A stretch of 64,000 bases of DNA, taken from the NCBI RefSeq assembly GCF_012273515.2, contig NZ_CP050975.2, positions 8,556,001-8,620,000 of the forward strand, given 5' to 3'. Shown here in pieces: positions 18,556 through 27,898 of the stretch (positions are counted from its first letter, which is position 1; every line of letters starts with the position of its first letter). The stretch is from Streptomyces sp. RPA4-2 (lineage in GTDB: Bacteria > Actinomycetota > Actinomycetes > Streptomycetales > Streptomycetaceae). The position numbers and the translations under genes are program-made. The notes beneath the pieces were generated by a model. The model searched no databases, was not told the DNA's origin, and saw only the letters and a list, made by a program, of their open reading frames with translations.

Positions 18556-18586
18556 CCCACCCTCCCTGCTCTCCTCAGGAGCTGCC

Positions 18587-21500
18587 ATGAGCGTGTCCCG
18601 CCGTACCCTCCTGCTCGCCGGAGGAACCGCCGCCACCCTGCTGCCTCTCGGAGGCATCCTCCCCGCAGCACAGGCCGCCCCGAGCGCCGCCGGAGCGACG
18701 CCCGCCGCCACCCCGATTCCCGACCCCATCCCCGTCACCGGCACCTGGACCCGCACCTCCGACGGCGGACAGAAGGCGACCGCCGGCCGTCGCGGGCCCG
18801 CCCTGGCCCTGTCCGAGCAGCAACTCGCGGCCAAGGGCACGTACGCGGCCTGCGTCACGCCCCAATCCTCCTCCGCCGTAGGCGCGTTGGTGTTCCGGGC
18901 AGCCCTGGACGGCTCGACCGGATACGCGGTCGCCCTCGACCCCGGCCGCGCCCGCATACGGCTCTACGACCTGACCGGCGGCGACACACTCGCCACCGCT
19001 CCACTTCCGGGCGCGCGGACCGCAGGACCCTATGACCTCGAAGTGGCAGTCGACGGACCCGAGCTGACGGTGCATGTCGACGGCAAGCGGCTCCTCCACA
19101 CCGAGGACCACCGCCACGACACCGGCTCGGTGGGCCTGCTCGCCCAGGGCGGCACGGTCACCTTCGGCCCGCCCTCCCTCTCCTCAGTCACCACCAACCT
19201 CACCGGCTGGACCACGAGCGGCGGCACCTGGACGGCGAGTCCGCTGGGCTGGCGCGCGGCCCCAACCCAGAGAGCCACCGCCCGCGCCATCACCACGACC
19301 AAGACGTACGACACCGCGCTCCAGGCCGACCTGCTCCTGCACGACGCCTCCGCAATCGCCTCACTGCTGGTACGCACCGACGCCACGGCCACGCACGGCT
19401 ACGGCGTCCAAGTCGACGCGGACCAGGGCAGGCTGAGGCTCTACCGCATCGACGGCAACGTCACCCTCGGCACGTACGCGACCACCATCAAGGCCGACAC
19501 GGTCTACCGCCTGCGCGTCGAAGCCGAACGCGACGAACTGCGCGTGCACTGGCAGACCAACTTCCTCTCTCCCGACGGCTACAGCCCTGTCATCACCGCC
19601 CAGGACTCCACCCACACGAAGGGCCGACTCGCCGTCACGGCATCGGCCGGAGCGGTGTCCTTCGAGAACATCGCCGGGGCCGATCTCGCCACCGGCCTCC
19701 AGGGCTGGACGGCCCGCTCCGGCACCTGGACCCCCGACCTGCGCGGCATCCGCGGCGAGAACGGCCTGCGCACGGCCCTCTTCACCGACGGCGACCTGGT
19801 GGCGAGAGCCGACATCACACCCGGCGACCGCTCCTCCTCTGCCGGTCTGGTCCTGCGCGCGTCCGCGAACGGCTCCGGCGGCTACGAAGCCCGCCTGGAA
19901 GCCGGCAGCAACGCCGTCGTCCTCATGGACCGCTCCTCCGGCGCCCGCCTCGCCTCCGCCTCCGGCCCGGTCCGGCGCATCGCGTCCGGCGGCACGTACC
20001 GCGTCGAGGCCCGCGCGACGAGCAGGACGATCGAGGTGTACGTGGACGGCGTACGGGCGCTGAAAACACGCGTGTCCCGCACCACGGGCGCCACCGTCGG
20101 CACCGCGGCCGCGCACGGGCCGTCGTACTTTCAGAACGTCGAGATCCGCAGCACCGCCGACTACTTCACCGAGCCGTACCGCCCCACGTACCACTACTCC
20201 CAGCTGATCGGCTTCACCAGCGACCCCAACGGCCTGGTCTACTACGACGGCGAATACCACCTCTTCCACCAGGACGAGGGCCGCTGGGCGCACGCGGTGA
20301 GCACGGACCTCGTCCACTGGCAGGCCCTGCCGATCGCCCTGCCCTGGAACGCCTACGGCAACTGCTGGTCGGGCTCGGCGGTTGTGGACGCGGACGACAC
20401 CTCCGGTCTCTTCGACGGCGGCTCGGGCCTGATCGCCTACTACACCAGCTATCACCCGGACAAGCCGGGCGGGAATGCCAGCGTGCGCATCGCCTACAGC
20501 AGGGACAAGGGCCGCTCGTGGCAGTGGCACGGCGGCTCGACCCCGGCGGTGCAGAACCCGGGAGGCCCCGACGCCGGCTGGACCTTCCGCGACCCGAAGG
20601 TCATCCGCGACGCGGCTCACGACCAGTGGCTGATGGTCGTCTCCGGCGGCGACCACATCCGCTTCTTCACCTCCACCGACCTCCTCACCTGGACCCAGGT
20701 CAGCTCCTTCGGCTACGGCGACTGGGCCACGCCCGGCGTCTGGGAGTGCCCCGACTTCTTCCCGCTGCCGGTCGACGGCGACAAGGACAAGGTGAAGTGG
20801 GTCCTCACCCTGAGCACCGGTGCCGTACGCGCCACGAACGGCTCGGCCGCCCAGTACTTCACGGGTGAGTGGAACGGCACCGGTTTCACTCCCGACCAGA
20901 AGGCCGGCACCGTCCTGCGCGCCGACTCCGGCCGCGACTACTACGCCGCCATGTCCTTCTACGGCCTGCCCGACGACCGCCGCGTCTGGCTCGGCTGGAT
21001 GAGCAACTGGGATTACCCCTTCAGCGCCCCGACCGGCGGCTGGAACGGCCAGCTGAGCACCCCCCGCGAACTGACCCTCACGGACACCGCCGACGGCGTA
21101 CGCCTGGCGCAGCGCCCGGTCCCGGAGCTGGTCACGCTGCGCACGTCCACCACGACCCGCAAGGACCTCGCCGTCGGCCCCGACTCCGCGAACCCGCTCG
21201 CGGGCGTCACTGGCATCGCCTACGAGATCGAGGCCGAGATCCCCCTTGGCACCGCCACGGAGATCGGATTCCGGCTCCGGACCGACGGCGACCAGTACAC
21301 GACAGTCGGATACGACGCCGAGGCGCAGGAGTTGTTCGTGGACCGCTCGGCATCGGGCCTGAGCGACTTCACGCAGTACTTCACGGGCCGCACCACCGCG
21401 CCGATGAAGACGACCGACGGCCGCGTGAACCTGCGCGTGTACGTGGACTCGTCCTCGGTCGAGGCATTCGGCGCGGACGGACAGGCCGCCGTGACCAGTC

Positions 21501-22156
21501 TGATCTTCCCCGGCCCGGACGCCGACGGCATGGCCTTCTACGCCAAGGGCGGCACCGCACACATCGACTCGCTCAAGGTGCACAAGCTGGACAGCACCTA
21601 CCGCCTGGTGGACCGTGCGAAGCCGTTGGCGGTCGCCCCGGCCTGCGGTGAATTCCGCTCGGACCTCGGCAACTTGACGATCACCCCCGCCGGCCGCTGG
21701 TCGACGGACAGCGCGGGCCGCACCGGAACCTTCGACAAGGATTCCAACGCGATCTCGGCGCGCACGGCGACGGACCTGGACCTCACCACCCTGGTCCGGC
21801 TCGGCGGCCCCGACCCGGACACGGGCGGTGCCCTCTCCCTCCTCTGGCGCGCCTCCTCCGACGGCACCGATGCCTACTGCCTCAACATCGACCCCGACCT
21901 GCGCGTGATCCGCCTGGTCGCCAAGGTCAACGGCTTCTTCGACGACGGCGCCGCCCTCGCCCGCGTCCCGGCCCTGGTCCGCCGCGGTACGACCTACCCC
22001 GTCCGCATCCTCACCGAGCGCGACCGCATCCAGGTGTTCCTCAGCGGCACACGGATCATCGACGTGACGGACACGACGTACGCCGATGGCCACATCGCCC
22101 TGAATGTGTTCGGCGGGAGGGCGGCGTACCAGGACACCTACGCGCAGGAGCTGTGA
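18587..22156 (+). CDS. Secreted multi-module GH32 fructanase (levanase/inulinase)
   Basis: A 1,189-residue exported enzyme. The N-terminus has a Tat motif (SRRTLLLAGG) and an Ala-rich signal ending near residue 31. Residues about 45-535 form three successive beta-sandwich (LamG/DUF1080-like) modules, each beginning with a GTW motif near 52, 212 and 378. The GH32 catalytic domain follows: SDPNG with Asp546 as nucleophile, RDP with Asp669, and ECP with Glu720. HIDSLKVHKL closes its beta-sandwich. A fourth module with GRW near 1035 reaches the C-terminus. The extra modules probably bind polysaccharide. ATG 18587 with AGGAG upstream. It supplies oligosaccharides to the ABC importer encoded upstream. 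Confidence 0.88.
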   Translation: MSVSRRTLLLAGGTAATLLPLGGILPAAQAAPSAAGATPAATPIPDPIPVTGTWTRTSDGGQKATAGRRGPALALSEQQLAAKGTYAACVTPQSSSAVGALVFRAALDGSTGYAVALDPGRARIRLYDLTGGDTLATAPLPGARTAGPYDLEVAVDGPELTVHVDGKRLLHTEDHRHDTGSVGLLAQGGTVTFGPPSLSSVTTNLTGWTTSGGTWTASPLGWRAAPTQRATARAITTTKTYDTALQADLLLHDASAIASLLVRTDATATHGYGVQVDADQGRLRLYRIDGNVTLGTYATTIKADTVYRLRVEAERDELRVHWQTNFLSPDGYSPVITAQDSTHTKGRLAVTASAGAVSFENIAGADLATGLQGWTARSGTWTPDLRGIRGENGLRTALFTDGDLVARADITPGDRSSSAGLVLRASANGSGGYEARLEAGSNAVVLMDRSSGARLASASGPVRRIASGGTYRVEARATSRTIEVYVDGVRALKTRVSRTTGATVGTAAAHGPSYFQNVEIRSTADYFTEPYRPTYHYSQLIGFTSDPNGLVYYDGEYHLFHQDEGRWAHAVSTDLVHWQALPIALPWNAYGNCWSGSAVVDADDTSGLFDGGSGLIAYYTSYHPDKPGGNASVRIAYSRDKGRSWQWHGGSTPAVQNPGGPDAGWTFRDPKVIRDAAHDQWLMVVSGGDHIRFFTSTDLLTWTQVSSFGYGDWATPGVWECPDFFPLPVDGDKDKVKWVLTLSTGAVRATNGSAAQYFTGEWNGTGFTPDQKAGTVLRADSGRDYYAAMSFYGLPDDRRVWLGWMSNWDYPFSAPTGGWNGQLSTPRELTLTDTADGVRLAQRPVPELVTLRTSTTTRKDLAVGPDSANPLAGVTGIAYEIEAEIPLGTATEIGFRLRTDGDQYTTVGYDAEAQELFVDRSASGLSDFTQYFTGRTTAPMKTTDGRVNLRVYVDSSSVEAFGADGQAAVTSLIFPGPDADGMAFYAKGGTAHIDSLKVHKLDSTYRLVDRAKPLAVAPACGEFRSDLGNLTITPAGRWSTDSAGRTGTFDKDSNAISARTATDLDLTTLVRLGGPDPDTGGALSLLWRASSDGTDAYCLNIDPDLRVIRLVAKVNGFFDDGAALARVPALVRRGTTYPVRILTERDRIQVFLSGTRIIDVTDTTYADGHIALNVFGGRAAYQDTYAQEL

Positions 22157-23472
22157 CCGCTGGTCAAGCCGCCCTGTTCCGCGCCAATCGGGGTGTTGGG
22201 TGCTCGGTGAGCGGGCCGACCGGGAGCAGTACGCGCTGTTGTCGGCGCGGGGCATCGTGCGCCAGGCCATGGAGATCGACGGCCTGGTGTCGGTCGCCGG
22301 CGGCCGTCGCGCCATTGAAGGCCGCTTCCTGGAGGCGGGCCACCCCGTCCATGACGCCCATGTGGGCAAGCCTCAGCCGGTCGCCGCAGCTCGCAATCCG
22401 GTGACCCGTCGCCCATCGGCTCGGCCTCGGCGGCACCGCGCTCGACCGGGTCCCCGAATCGGTCCTGTGGAACGTCGTCAGGGCCTCGAGCTGGGTCAGT
22501 GGGTCCGGGAGCGGGTGTTCGGGCCGCGCAGCCGGTCGACGGTGTTTCCGGCTGCCACAACGGCACCGCACTGCCCCCTCCGAGCCCGTAGGCGCCGCGA
22601 TGAGGGCGGCCCGGTCGGGCCGGGACCGTGCGGCAGGCTTCCGTCGGCGCCGTTGCACGAGGCGAGCGTCAAGCCTACGGCCAGCACGAGCACCGCCACC
22701 GTGGGCATCGACAGTGCGCGGCGCCTCCTGGAGCAATCGAATCGCCCGCTGGCCAGGCAGCGGGCGCAGGTAGGCGATGGCCTGCTCGACTCGGCTGTCC
22801 TGAGCGAGGAGTCAGGCGATGGTCAGCTCGCAGCCGCCGACCGTGCTGGCCAGCAGTGCCCCTAAGGATTACTAGCCTTGGCAGTACGTCGTGGTCAGCG
22901 ACGCAGCGCGAGATCCTTACGTCCGAAAGATCAGATCGTCTACATAGTTAAGCGACTCATCACTAACCGGTGCTGGCGGTGCTGGTCACCCCAGACTCAC
23001 GGAGAGGGGATGTGCGCCGAACCCCCCGGGCAGCCGCCGTGGCGGGAACGCTGAGCGCAGGGCCAGGAGGTCCTGGGTCCCTGGAACTGGAGCATGGGAT
23101 GGAGCGCACCTCACGGCTGTGGAGGAAGCGGCGCCCGACGGCGCCGGCCCCGGTTGGCTGCCGTCCGTCGCCGGGGGGCGACTGAGCGCCGCCGCGGCTG
23201 CGCCGAGCAGCAGACGTATCTGGGCTCGCCTCCTGGTCCTGGACGCGTTCGCCGCGCGCTGGCACGCGCTGCCGGTGAGTGACGGCATCATGCTGTCGTG
23301 GACGGGCGCCACGGCGGGGATGCGCCGTGGGCGGGCGACCAGGCTGGGTGAGCCCGTCACGGTCTCCGTCCGAAGCGGGTCACTCCATCGGCCCAGCTGT
23401 GGATGCTCCGCCGGTGACGGTGGAGTCGACTGGGTGGACCGTCGAGGCGACTTCCGTCGAAAGGGACACAGC
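22157..23472. other. Long stretch without a well-supported gene; possible decayed lipoprotein gene
   Basis: No frame here has convincing coding features along its whole length. On the minus strand, 22708 to about 22640 reads MPTVAVLVLAVGLTLASCNG, a good lipoprotein signal with lipobox LASC and AGGAGG about 15 bases upstream. The frame then ends at 22496 without any recognisable domain, and other frames take over, as in a frameshifted pseudogene. The right part (22860-23472) holds the promoter region of the peptidase gene. Confidence 0.35.
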
Positions 23473-25083
23473 GTGCCCATATCCGGTTCCATAGCGAACC
23501 GTCGGCATGGGGCCATGGTCATCGCGTCGGCGGTGTTCTGTTCCACGGCCTTCGCCACGGCGGATCCCGCTCCGGCCGACGTGCCGTTCCCCCCGGTACC
23601 CGCCCCGCGGCTGGACTGGAAACTCTGCGTCGAGGGACCGGAGTTCGACTGCGCGGTCGCCAAGGTACCGCTGGACTATCTCGACCCCGGTCGTCGCACC
23701 ATCGAGCTGGCCGTCGTCAGGCGAAAGGCGACCGGTCCCGGACGCCGCGCGGGCACCCTGTTCTTCAACCCCGGCGGCCCGGGCGGCCCCGGAACGGTGC
23801 AGATGCCCCAGAACTACGAGTCCCTCCCGCGCGAGGTACGGGAACGGTTCGACATCGTCAGCTGGGATCCACGCGGAGTCGGCAACAGCACCGCGGTGAA
23901 CTGCTTCACGACCACCGAGGAAGCCGTCGCGTGGAATGCGGGCAAGCCGGCCGGTCTCCCGGTGGGCGAACAGCAGCGGGCGGCCTGGATCGCCGCGTTC
24001 GCGGATCTGGGCCGGCGCTGTGAGCGGCGGGACCCCGAGCTGCTGCGCCATGTGTCGACCGCTGACACCGCCCGCGACCTCGACCAGCTCCGCCAGGCGG
24101 TGGGCGACCCGCAACTGGCCTACCTCGGCGTCTCCTACGGCACGTTCCTCGGCGCCACCTACGCCAACCTCTTCCCCGGCAAGGTCCGCGCGATGGTCCT
24201 CGACAGCAACATCGACCCGCAGGCCTGGACGAACCACGCCTCGGACGCGGAACCACGGCTGACGCCGTTCCTGCGTATGGGCTCGGACGTCAGCGCCGCG
24301 GCGACCCTGGACCAGTTCCTCGCCTTGTGCGGGTCCGCCTCCACGGCCGGCTGCGCCTTCTCCGCCGGCGGTGCGAAAGCCACCCGGGACAAGTTCGACG
24401 AGCTGATGCGGCGCCTACGGCAGCATCCGATGGGCGACTGGACCTACGGCCGGACGGTCGCCGACGTGGTGAGCGCCCTCTACGTCGTCCACCCCGGCTG
24501 GACGGACCTCGCGGTCAGGCTGCAGGACCTGTGGCAGGGGCGCGTTCCGCAGTCGGCGGCACCGTCGGCCGCGTCGCCGGTCCCGGTCCCGTACACGGGA
24601 GACGAGCAGGCCGGCTCCATCCTCTGCTCCGACAGTCCCTCTCCGCGTGACCCCGGTGTGTACCACGCGTTGGAGGAGGCCGCCGCGCTCCGCGCGGGTG
24701 ACGCCGGACGCTTCTGGGCCTGGGCCGCGGAGCCGTGTGCCACCTGGCCGGTCGTCGCCGCGAACCGCTACCGCGGGCCGTGGAACGAGCCGACGGCACA
24801 CCCCGTCCTGGTGGTCGGCACCACCTACGACCCCGCCACCCCCTACGCGGGCTCGCAGGCCATGGTCAAGGATCTGGCCTCCGCCCGTCTGCTCACCAAC
24901 CACGGTTACGGACACACGGCACTGATCAACTCCGGCGACTGCGTCAGGGAGTACGAGAGCCGCTACTTCCTCGACGGCACCCTCCCGCCCGTCGGAGCGA
25001 CCTGCGAACCGGACGCACGTCCCTTCCCCGCCCCCAAACCCAGGGGCGGCATCGCCACCGGAGGCGGTGGGAAGGCCGGGTAG
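23473..25083 (+). CDS. Secreted alpha/beta-hydrolase peptidase, S33 tripeptidyl aminopeptidase (SlpD/SlpE-like)
   Basis: GTG start at 23473 with GAAAGGGA upstream; 536 residues. A signal peptide (RRHGAMVIASAVFCSTAFATADPA) is followed by the S33 domain: oxyanion region FFNPGGPGGPG, WDPRGVGNS, nucleophile Ser in GVSYGTFLG, and the C-terminal TAP-like domain carrying the acid Asp (TTYDPATPY) and His (NHGYGHT). These Streptomyces enzymes remove N-terminal tripeptides from extracellular proteins. Length and motif order match the family. The frame is open for another 118 codons upstream, but that part lacks any domain and the signal peptide fits this start. Confidence 0.88.
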   Translation: MPISGSIANRRHGAMVIASAVFCSTAFATADPAPADVPFPPVPAPRLDWKLCVEGPEFDCAVAKVPLDYLDPGRRTIELAVVRRKATGPGRRAGTLFFNPGGPGGPGTVQMPQNYESLPREVRERFDIVSWDPRGVGNSTAVNCFTTTEEAVAWNAGKPAGLPVGEQQRAAWIAAFADLGRRCERRDPELLRHVSTADTARDLDQLRQAVGDPQLAYLGVSYGTFLGATYANLFPGKVRAMVLDSNIDPQAWTNHASDAEPRLTPFLRMGSDVSAAATLDQFLALCGSASTAGCAFSAGGAKATRDKFDELMRRLRQHPMGDWTYGRTVADVVSALYVVHPGWTDLAVRLQDLWQGRVPQSAAPSAASPVPVPYTGDEQAGSILCSDSPSPRDPGVYHALEEAAALRAGDAGRFWAWAAEPCATWPVVAANRYRGPWNEPTAHPVLVVGTTYDPATPYAGSQAMVKDLASARLLTNHGYGHTALINSGDCVREYESRYFLDGTLPPVGATCEPDARPFPAPKPRGGIATGGGGKAG

Positions 25084-25185
25084 CGAGCACGTGTCACGGG
25101 CAAATGCTTCACTCGATTGAGCGAGTTTGAACGTCAATCAATCAAAAGCGGATGGCCGCTATCGGTGCGACTCGCGTCGCTCTGG

Positions 25186-25219
25186 GCGCCGGAAGTTGAG
25201 GAACACTCAACTTCGGCGC
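25186..25219. terminator. Hairpin, probable terminator of the peptidase gene
   Basis: GAAGTTGAG (25192-25200) pairs with CTCAACTTC (25206-25214) around a 5-base loop, and the stem continues as GCGCC/GGCGC with one bulged G. It lies about 100 bases after the peptidase stop. Confidence 0.6.
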
Positions 25220-25412
25220 GGGGGGCCAGATGTCGGGAGCGTGTGAGTGTGGCTCGCGCCTGTGCCGCATTCACACGGGGTGCGCTTTTGTCGCACTCTG
25301 TTCAGTTCTGGGGATGACTTCAGCGCGCACCGATGCCGCAGACAGGGCTTGATCAAAAAATGCTGAACGCCTTCAGCAGACTTATGATCAACTCCGGTCG
25401 AGCGTTTGTCGG

Positions 25413-25645
25413 ATGCGAGACCTGCCTGACGACAACAACTGGATCCCCGAAGTGCGCCGGGCCATCGGCAACTGGGTACGCGCGGAACGAGAGCGACAAA
25501 ACCTGACACAAGAACTGGTCATCCTCGCCGCGCGCATGGACCGCGTCACCTCTGGCGCGTAGAGACCGGCGAGGAATCGAAGCTCGGCACACTCCTCCGT
25601 ATCGCCTAGGTCCTCGACATCCCGCTCGCTGACCTCGTGAGATGA
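25413..25645 (+). pseudogene. Small XRE-family regulator, inactivated
   Basis: From ATG 25413 the frame reads MRDLPDDNNWIPEVRRAIGN and continues with RAERERQNLTQELVILAARMD, then stops at TAG 25559-25561. Dropping to the neighbouring frame at VT continues as LWRVETGEESKLGTLLRIA, hits another TAG, and ends VLDIPLADLVR before TGA 25645. Reassembled, this is a short single-domain helix-turn-helix protein of the Cro/CI type, broken by a one-base deletion near 25549 and a nonsense change near 25608. A hairpin (TGCTGAA, four bases, TTCAGCA at 25361-25378) precedes it. Confidence 0.75.
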
Positions 25646-25717
25646 CCCGCCGCAACACCGGAGTCGACACGAGGACGTGGACGCTGATCTCGTCCCACTA
25701 TGGGGCGGCCGCGGGGC

Positions 25718-26371
25718 TCAGACGCGGGCAGTCACGATCAACGTGCCGATATGGCCAGGCTTCGGCGCATCGAGGACTTCCGCCTTGGCAGTGCCGAAAC
25801 CGGCCCGGGTCAGCAGGCGCTCCCACACTGCGGGCCGATAGCTGTACCGGTAGGTGAACATGGCCTTCCCCGCGAACCCGCCCTTGTACATACCCTGCGG
25901 CCCGTAGGCGCCCGGGATGGCCGGCGGCTGGGAGAACACGAACACGCCGCCCGGGGCCAGGTGCTCGCGAACCAGCGGGAAGAGGCGGGCAGGGTCGGTG
26001 AACCAGGCCGCCCCGAAGATGGAGTACACCGCGTCGTACAGGCTTTCATCCGCGACGAACCAGTCGAGGACCTCACCCTGCTCGATCCGTACTCCAAGCG
26101 GCGCCCACCGGTCTCCGGCAAGCTGCACCATGCGCGGCGACAGGTCGACCCCACTGACCTTGACGCCCTGTTGCGCGAGGTAGGCAAGGGCGCGGCCGGT
26201 TCCGCAGCCGATCTCCAACGCTGACTCGGGGCCGCCGAGCAGCTCGGCGCCCGGTCCATGGCCGGCGTACTGCGTCCAGCAGAACGAGGGCTCGGCGTCA
26301 GGCTTGAAGGCCGACTCCGCGAAGGCGTCCCAGAGTTCGGTCTCGGCGGGGATGTCGTGAGGTACGGGCAC
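25718..26371 (-). CDS. SAM-dependent methyltransferase (class I)
   Basis: A 217-residue methyltransferase. The SAM-binding motif I is ALEIGCGTGRALAYL, the acidic loop is VSGVDLSPRMV, and motif IV is LYDAVYSIFGAAWF. A second half with aromatic residues (GAYGPQGMYKGGFAGKAMFTYRYSYRP) probably shapes the substrate site. GTG 26371 is chosen because AGAGGA lies just upstream and the frame before it is Pro/Ala-rich shadow sequence. It is the last of five co-directional genes divergent from an XRE/TPR regulator. Substrate unknown; a small-molecule or modified peptide target is possible. Confidence 0.85.
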   Translation of the reverse strand: MPVPHDIPAETELWDAFAESAFKPDAEPSFCWTQYAGHGPGAELLGGPESALEIGCGTGRALAYLAQQGVKVSGVDLSPRMVQLAGDRWAPLGVRIEQGEVLDWFVADESLYDAVYSIFGAAWFTDPARLFPLVREHLAPGGVFVFSQPPAIPGAYGPQGMYKGGFAGKAMFTYRYSYRPAVWERLLTRAGFGTAKAEVLDAPKPGHIGTLIVTARV

Positions 26372-26447
26372 AGCAGTTCCTCTGATCGTCGGGGGCCGGG
26401 GACCCCCGCCCTCGGGAGCCGTGAGGACGGGGGCGACTGTAGCGGGC

Positions 26448-26948
26448 TCAGTGGCTGTCGGGGACCTTGTCGTCGCACGGCGAGCAGTTCGCGCCATCGA
26501 TCGCCCAGAGTTCCTCGTCGATCTGCCGGCCCTGGCTCTTGAGGAAGTCGCCGGTGCGCAGGCACAGGCCGTCGCTGCGGCGTTCGGTGAACGGGGCGTG
26601 GTGCTTGTACCGGCCGCCGTTGTAGAGGCGGCAGATGCCCCACCAGACGGGTGTGTCGAGGATCAGCTGGTGGACGCCGATGTCGACGAGCTTGCCGACG
26701 CCGAGGTGTTGGTCCGGGTTCTCGATGGAGCCCATGACGTACATCATCCCGTTGGCGAGGATCCGTTCGGCCATGTCGCGGACCATCGTGTGGTCGCGCA
26801 GGAGCAGCGCGATCTCGCGGTCCCAGAGGGGCATAGCGGAGTCGAAGATGTTGGCGGTCAGCTCGGTGATGTGGGGAGCGACCGCATTGAGCAGCTCTTG
26901 CGGGTCGCGGGTTTCGGGTGTGGCCGCACGCTCTAACGCAATGCTCAC
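26448..26948 (-). CDS. Glycine-rich-domain-containing (GRDP-like) hypothetical protein
   Basis: A 166-residue protein, GTG start with GGAGGAAG upstream. The stretch VDIGVHQLILDTPVWWGIC...GRYKHHAPF resembles the VDxxWHxFILxTxxYxxFCxxxxGRFIHHxP motif of GRDP-type proteins, with conserved His residues that could bind metal. The C-terminus ends with two cysteines (CSPCDD). No membrane segments or signal. It lies 76 bases upstream of the methyltransferase gene on the same strand. The function of this family in bacteria is not established, and the assignment is by motif resemblance. Confidence 0.6.
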   Translation of the reverse strand: MSIALERAATPETRDPQELLNAVAPHITELTANIFDSAMPLWDREIALLLRDHTMVRDMAERILANGMMYVMGSIENPDQHLGVGKLVDIGVHQLILDTPVWWGICRLYNGGRYKHHAPFTERRSDGLCLRTGDFLKSQGRQIDEELWAIDGANCSPCDDKVPDSH

Positions 26949-27029
26949 GTCTTCCTCCAGTTGTGGATGGTGCCCCCGGTGGGGGGCGATGTCCGTCCGC
27001 TCGTGGTTGCAGAAGCGGGCGGGGGTCTC

Positions 27030-27182
27030 TCAGTAGCGCACGGGGTCCTGAGTGGTCTGGATCGGCGTTTTCTTGCACAGGACCAGATGCTGGTGGTCGG
27101 TGGCGCCAGCGGACGAAGCGCCCTCGTGAGTCGAGTACTGCTGGCCGGGGCGGATCGGCTCATCGCAGCGCCCGCAGATCAT
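27030..27182 (-). CDS. Small Cys-rich protein (CxxC)
   Basis: A 50-residue protein MICGRCDEPIRPGQQYSTHE..., with a CxxC pair at the start and a third Cys near the end (HLVLCKK), suggesting a zinc knuckle. Its ATG overlaps the TGA of the preceding 48-codon gene, implying coupled translation. Similar tiny proteins occur in Streptomyces accessory regions; function unknown. Confidence 0.65.
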   Translation of the reverse strand: MICGRCDEPIRPGQQYSTHEGASSAGATDHQHLVLCKKTPIQTTQDPVRY

Positions 27183-27325
27183 CGCCGGGCTTGCTTCCAC
27201 GCCCACTTCAACGGGGCGCCGACGCGGCATACTTCGCTGGTCTGGCACCGCTCGCACTCGAACAAGTGCCGTATCCAACCTTGATACGTCTCGGTGACCC
27301 GCTCGACGACGGCCGCCCTGCTCAT
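27179..27325 (-). CDS. Small Cys-containing protein, translationally coupled
   Basis: A 48-residue protein, MSRAAVVERVTETYQGWIRH followed by LFECERCQTSEVCRVG. Three cysteines (CxxC-x5-C) suggest metal binding. Its ATG overlaps the TGA of the upstream 129-codon gene and its TGA overlaps the next ATG, so three genes are chained by four-base overlaps. This tight coupling is the main evidence that the frame is real. Confidence 0.65.
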   Translation of the reverse strand: MSRAAVVERVTETYQGWIRHLFECERCQTSEVCRVGAPLKWAWKQARR

Positions 27326-27711
27326 CCGAAGTGCTCCGCCCCAAGCCGCGGAACCAAGCTGTCCTCGAGCGCGGCCTTCAGCGCTGCAGCATCGGTCAGC
27401 CAGGTGTCTTCACCCGGGCACATCCGCCAATACGGGCCAGGCCCCTGCGTACGTCGCGTCGGAGGAATCGTCACGCTGCTCCCGGCCCCGAGCGGCCTCG
27501 TTGTGTCGACGTCCCACATCGAAGCCGTCCCCACGCGGACGAAGAAGTACAGGCTCGTGGTGACCGGGTCGTCGACGACAGCGCCGCAGCGCGAGCCGAG
27601 GATCTCCATGACCGTCAGGCCAGTACTGCGGGTCACGCGGATCGCGTCCCAGTCCGTACCGGCCCCCTGGAGCGTGCAGCCTGCGGATGTGTGTAAGCGC
27701 GTCGTCGACAT
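27322..27711 (-). CDS. Conserved hypothetical protein of a Streptomyces accessory cassette
   Basis: A 129-residue protein starting MSTTRLHTSAGCTLQGAGTD at ATG 27711, with AGGGA seven bases upstream. The sequence has ordered features (IRVTRSTGLTVMEILGSRCG, SLYFFVRVGTASMWDVD, VTIPPTRRTQGPGPYWRM), suggesting a small beta-rich domain of about 80 residues plus a helical end. Homologues occur next to short zinc-finger-like genes in Streptomyces, but no function is known to me. First gene of the leftward five-gene run. Confidence 0.7.
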   Translation of the reverse strand: MSTTRLHTSAGCTLQGAGTDWDAIRVTRSTGLTVMEILGSRCGAVVDDPVTTSLYFFVRVGTASMWDVDTTRPLGAGSSVTIPPTRRTQGPGPYWRMCPGEDTWLTDAAALKAALEDSLVPRLGAEHFG

Positions 27712-27898
27712 CGGGACTCCCTGCGGCACCGGTGGTCAGGTGCGTACAAGGGTGGCCCCTGCAATTGCAGGATTCGAGGACTTCTAGAGGCCTTCCTCCC
27801 GCACCAAAGAGGACTTTTGATGCACCGTAAGGGGCACTGCTGGCCAACCAGAGGGCCTACCGAGACACTGGTAGCACGCACAAGCAGGGAGGCCCGCC

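Noticed and set aside
18356..18586. Upstream extension of the secreted fructanase frame
   Set aside because: It overlaps the end of the other GH32 gene and a terminator, and would hide the Tat signal peptide that begins at 18587.
16777..22369. Minus-strand open frames of 726 and 1,002 codons opposite the GH32 genes
   Set aside because: Antisense shadows of high third-position GC coding sequence; repetitive Val/Gly/Arg composition and no motif.
27857..27874. CTACC-N8-GGTAG as a firm operator for the XRE/TPR gene
   Set aside because: The 5-bp arms are short enough to arise by chance, so it is mentioned only in the gene entry.
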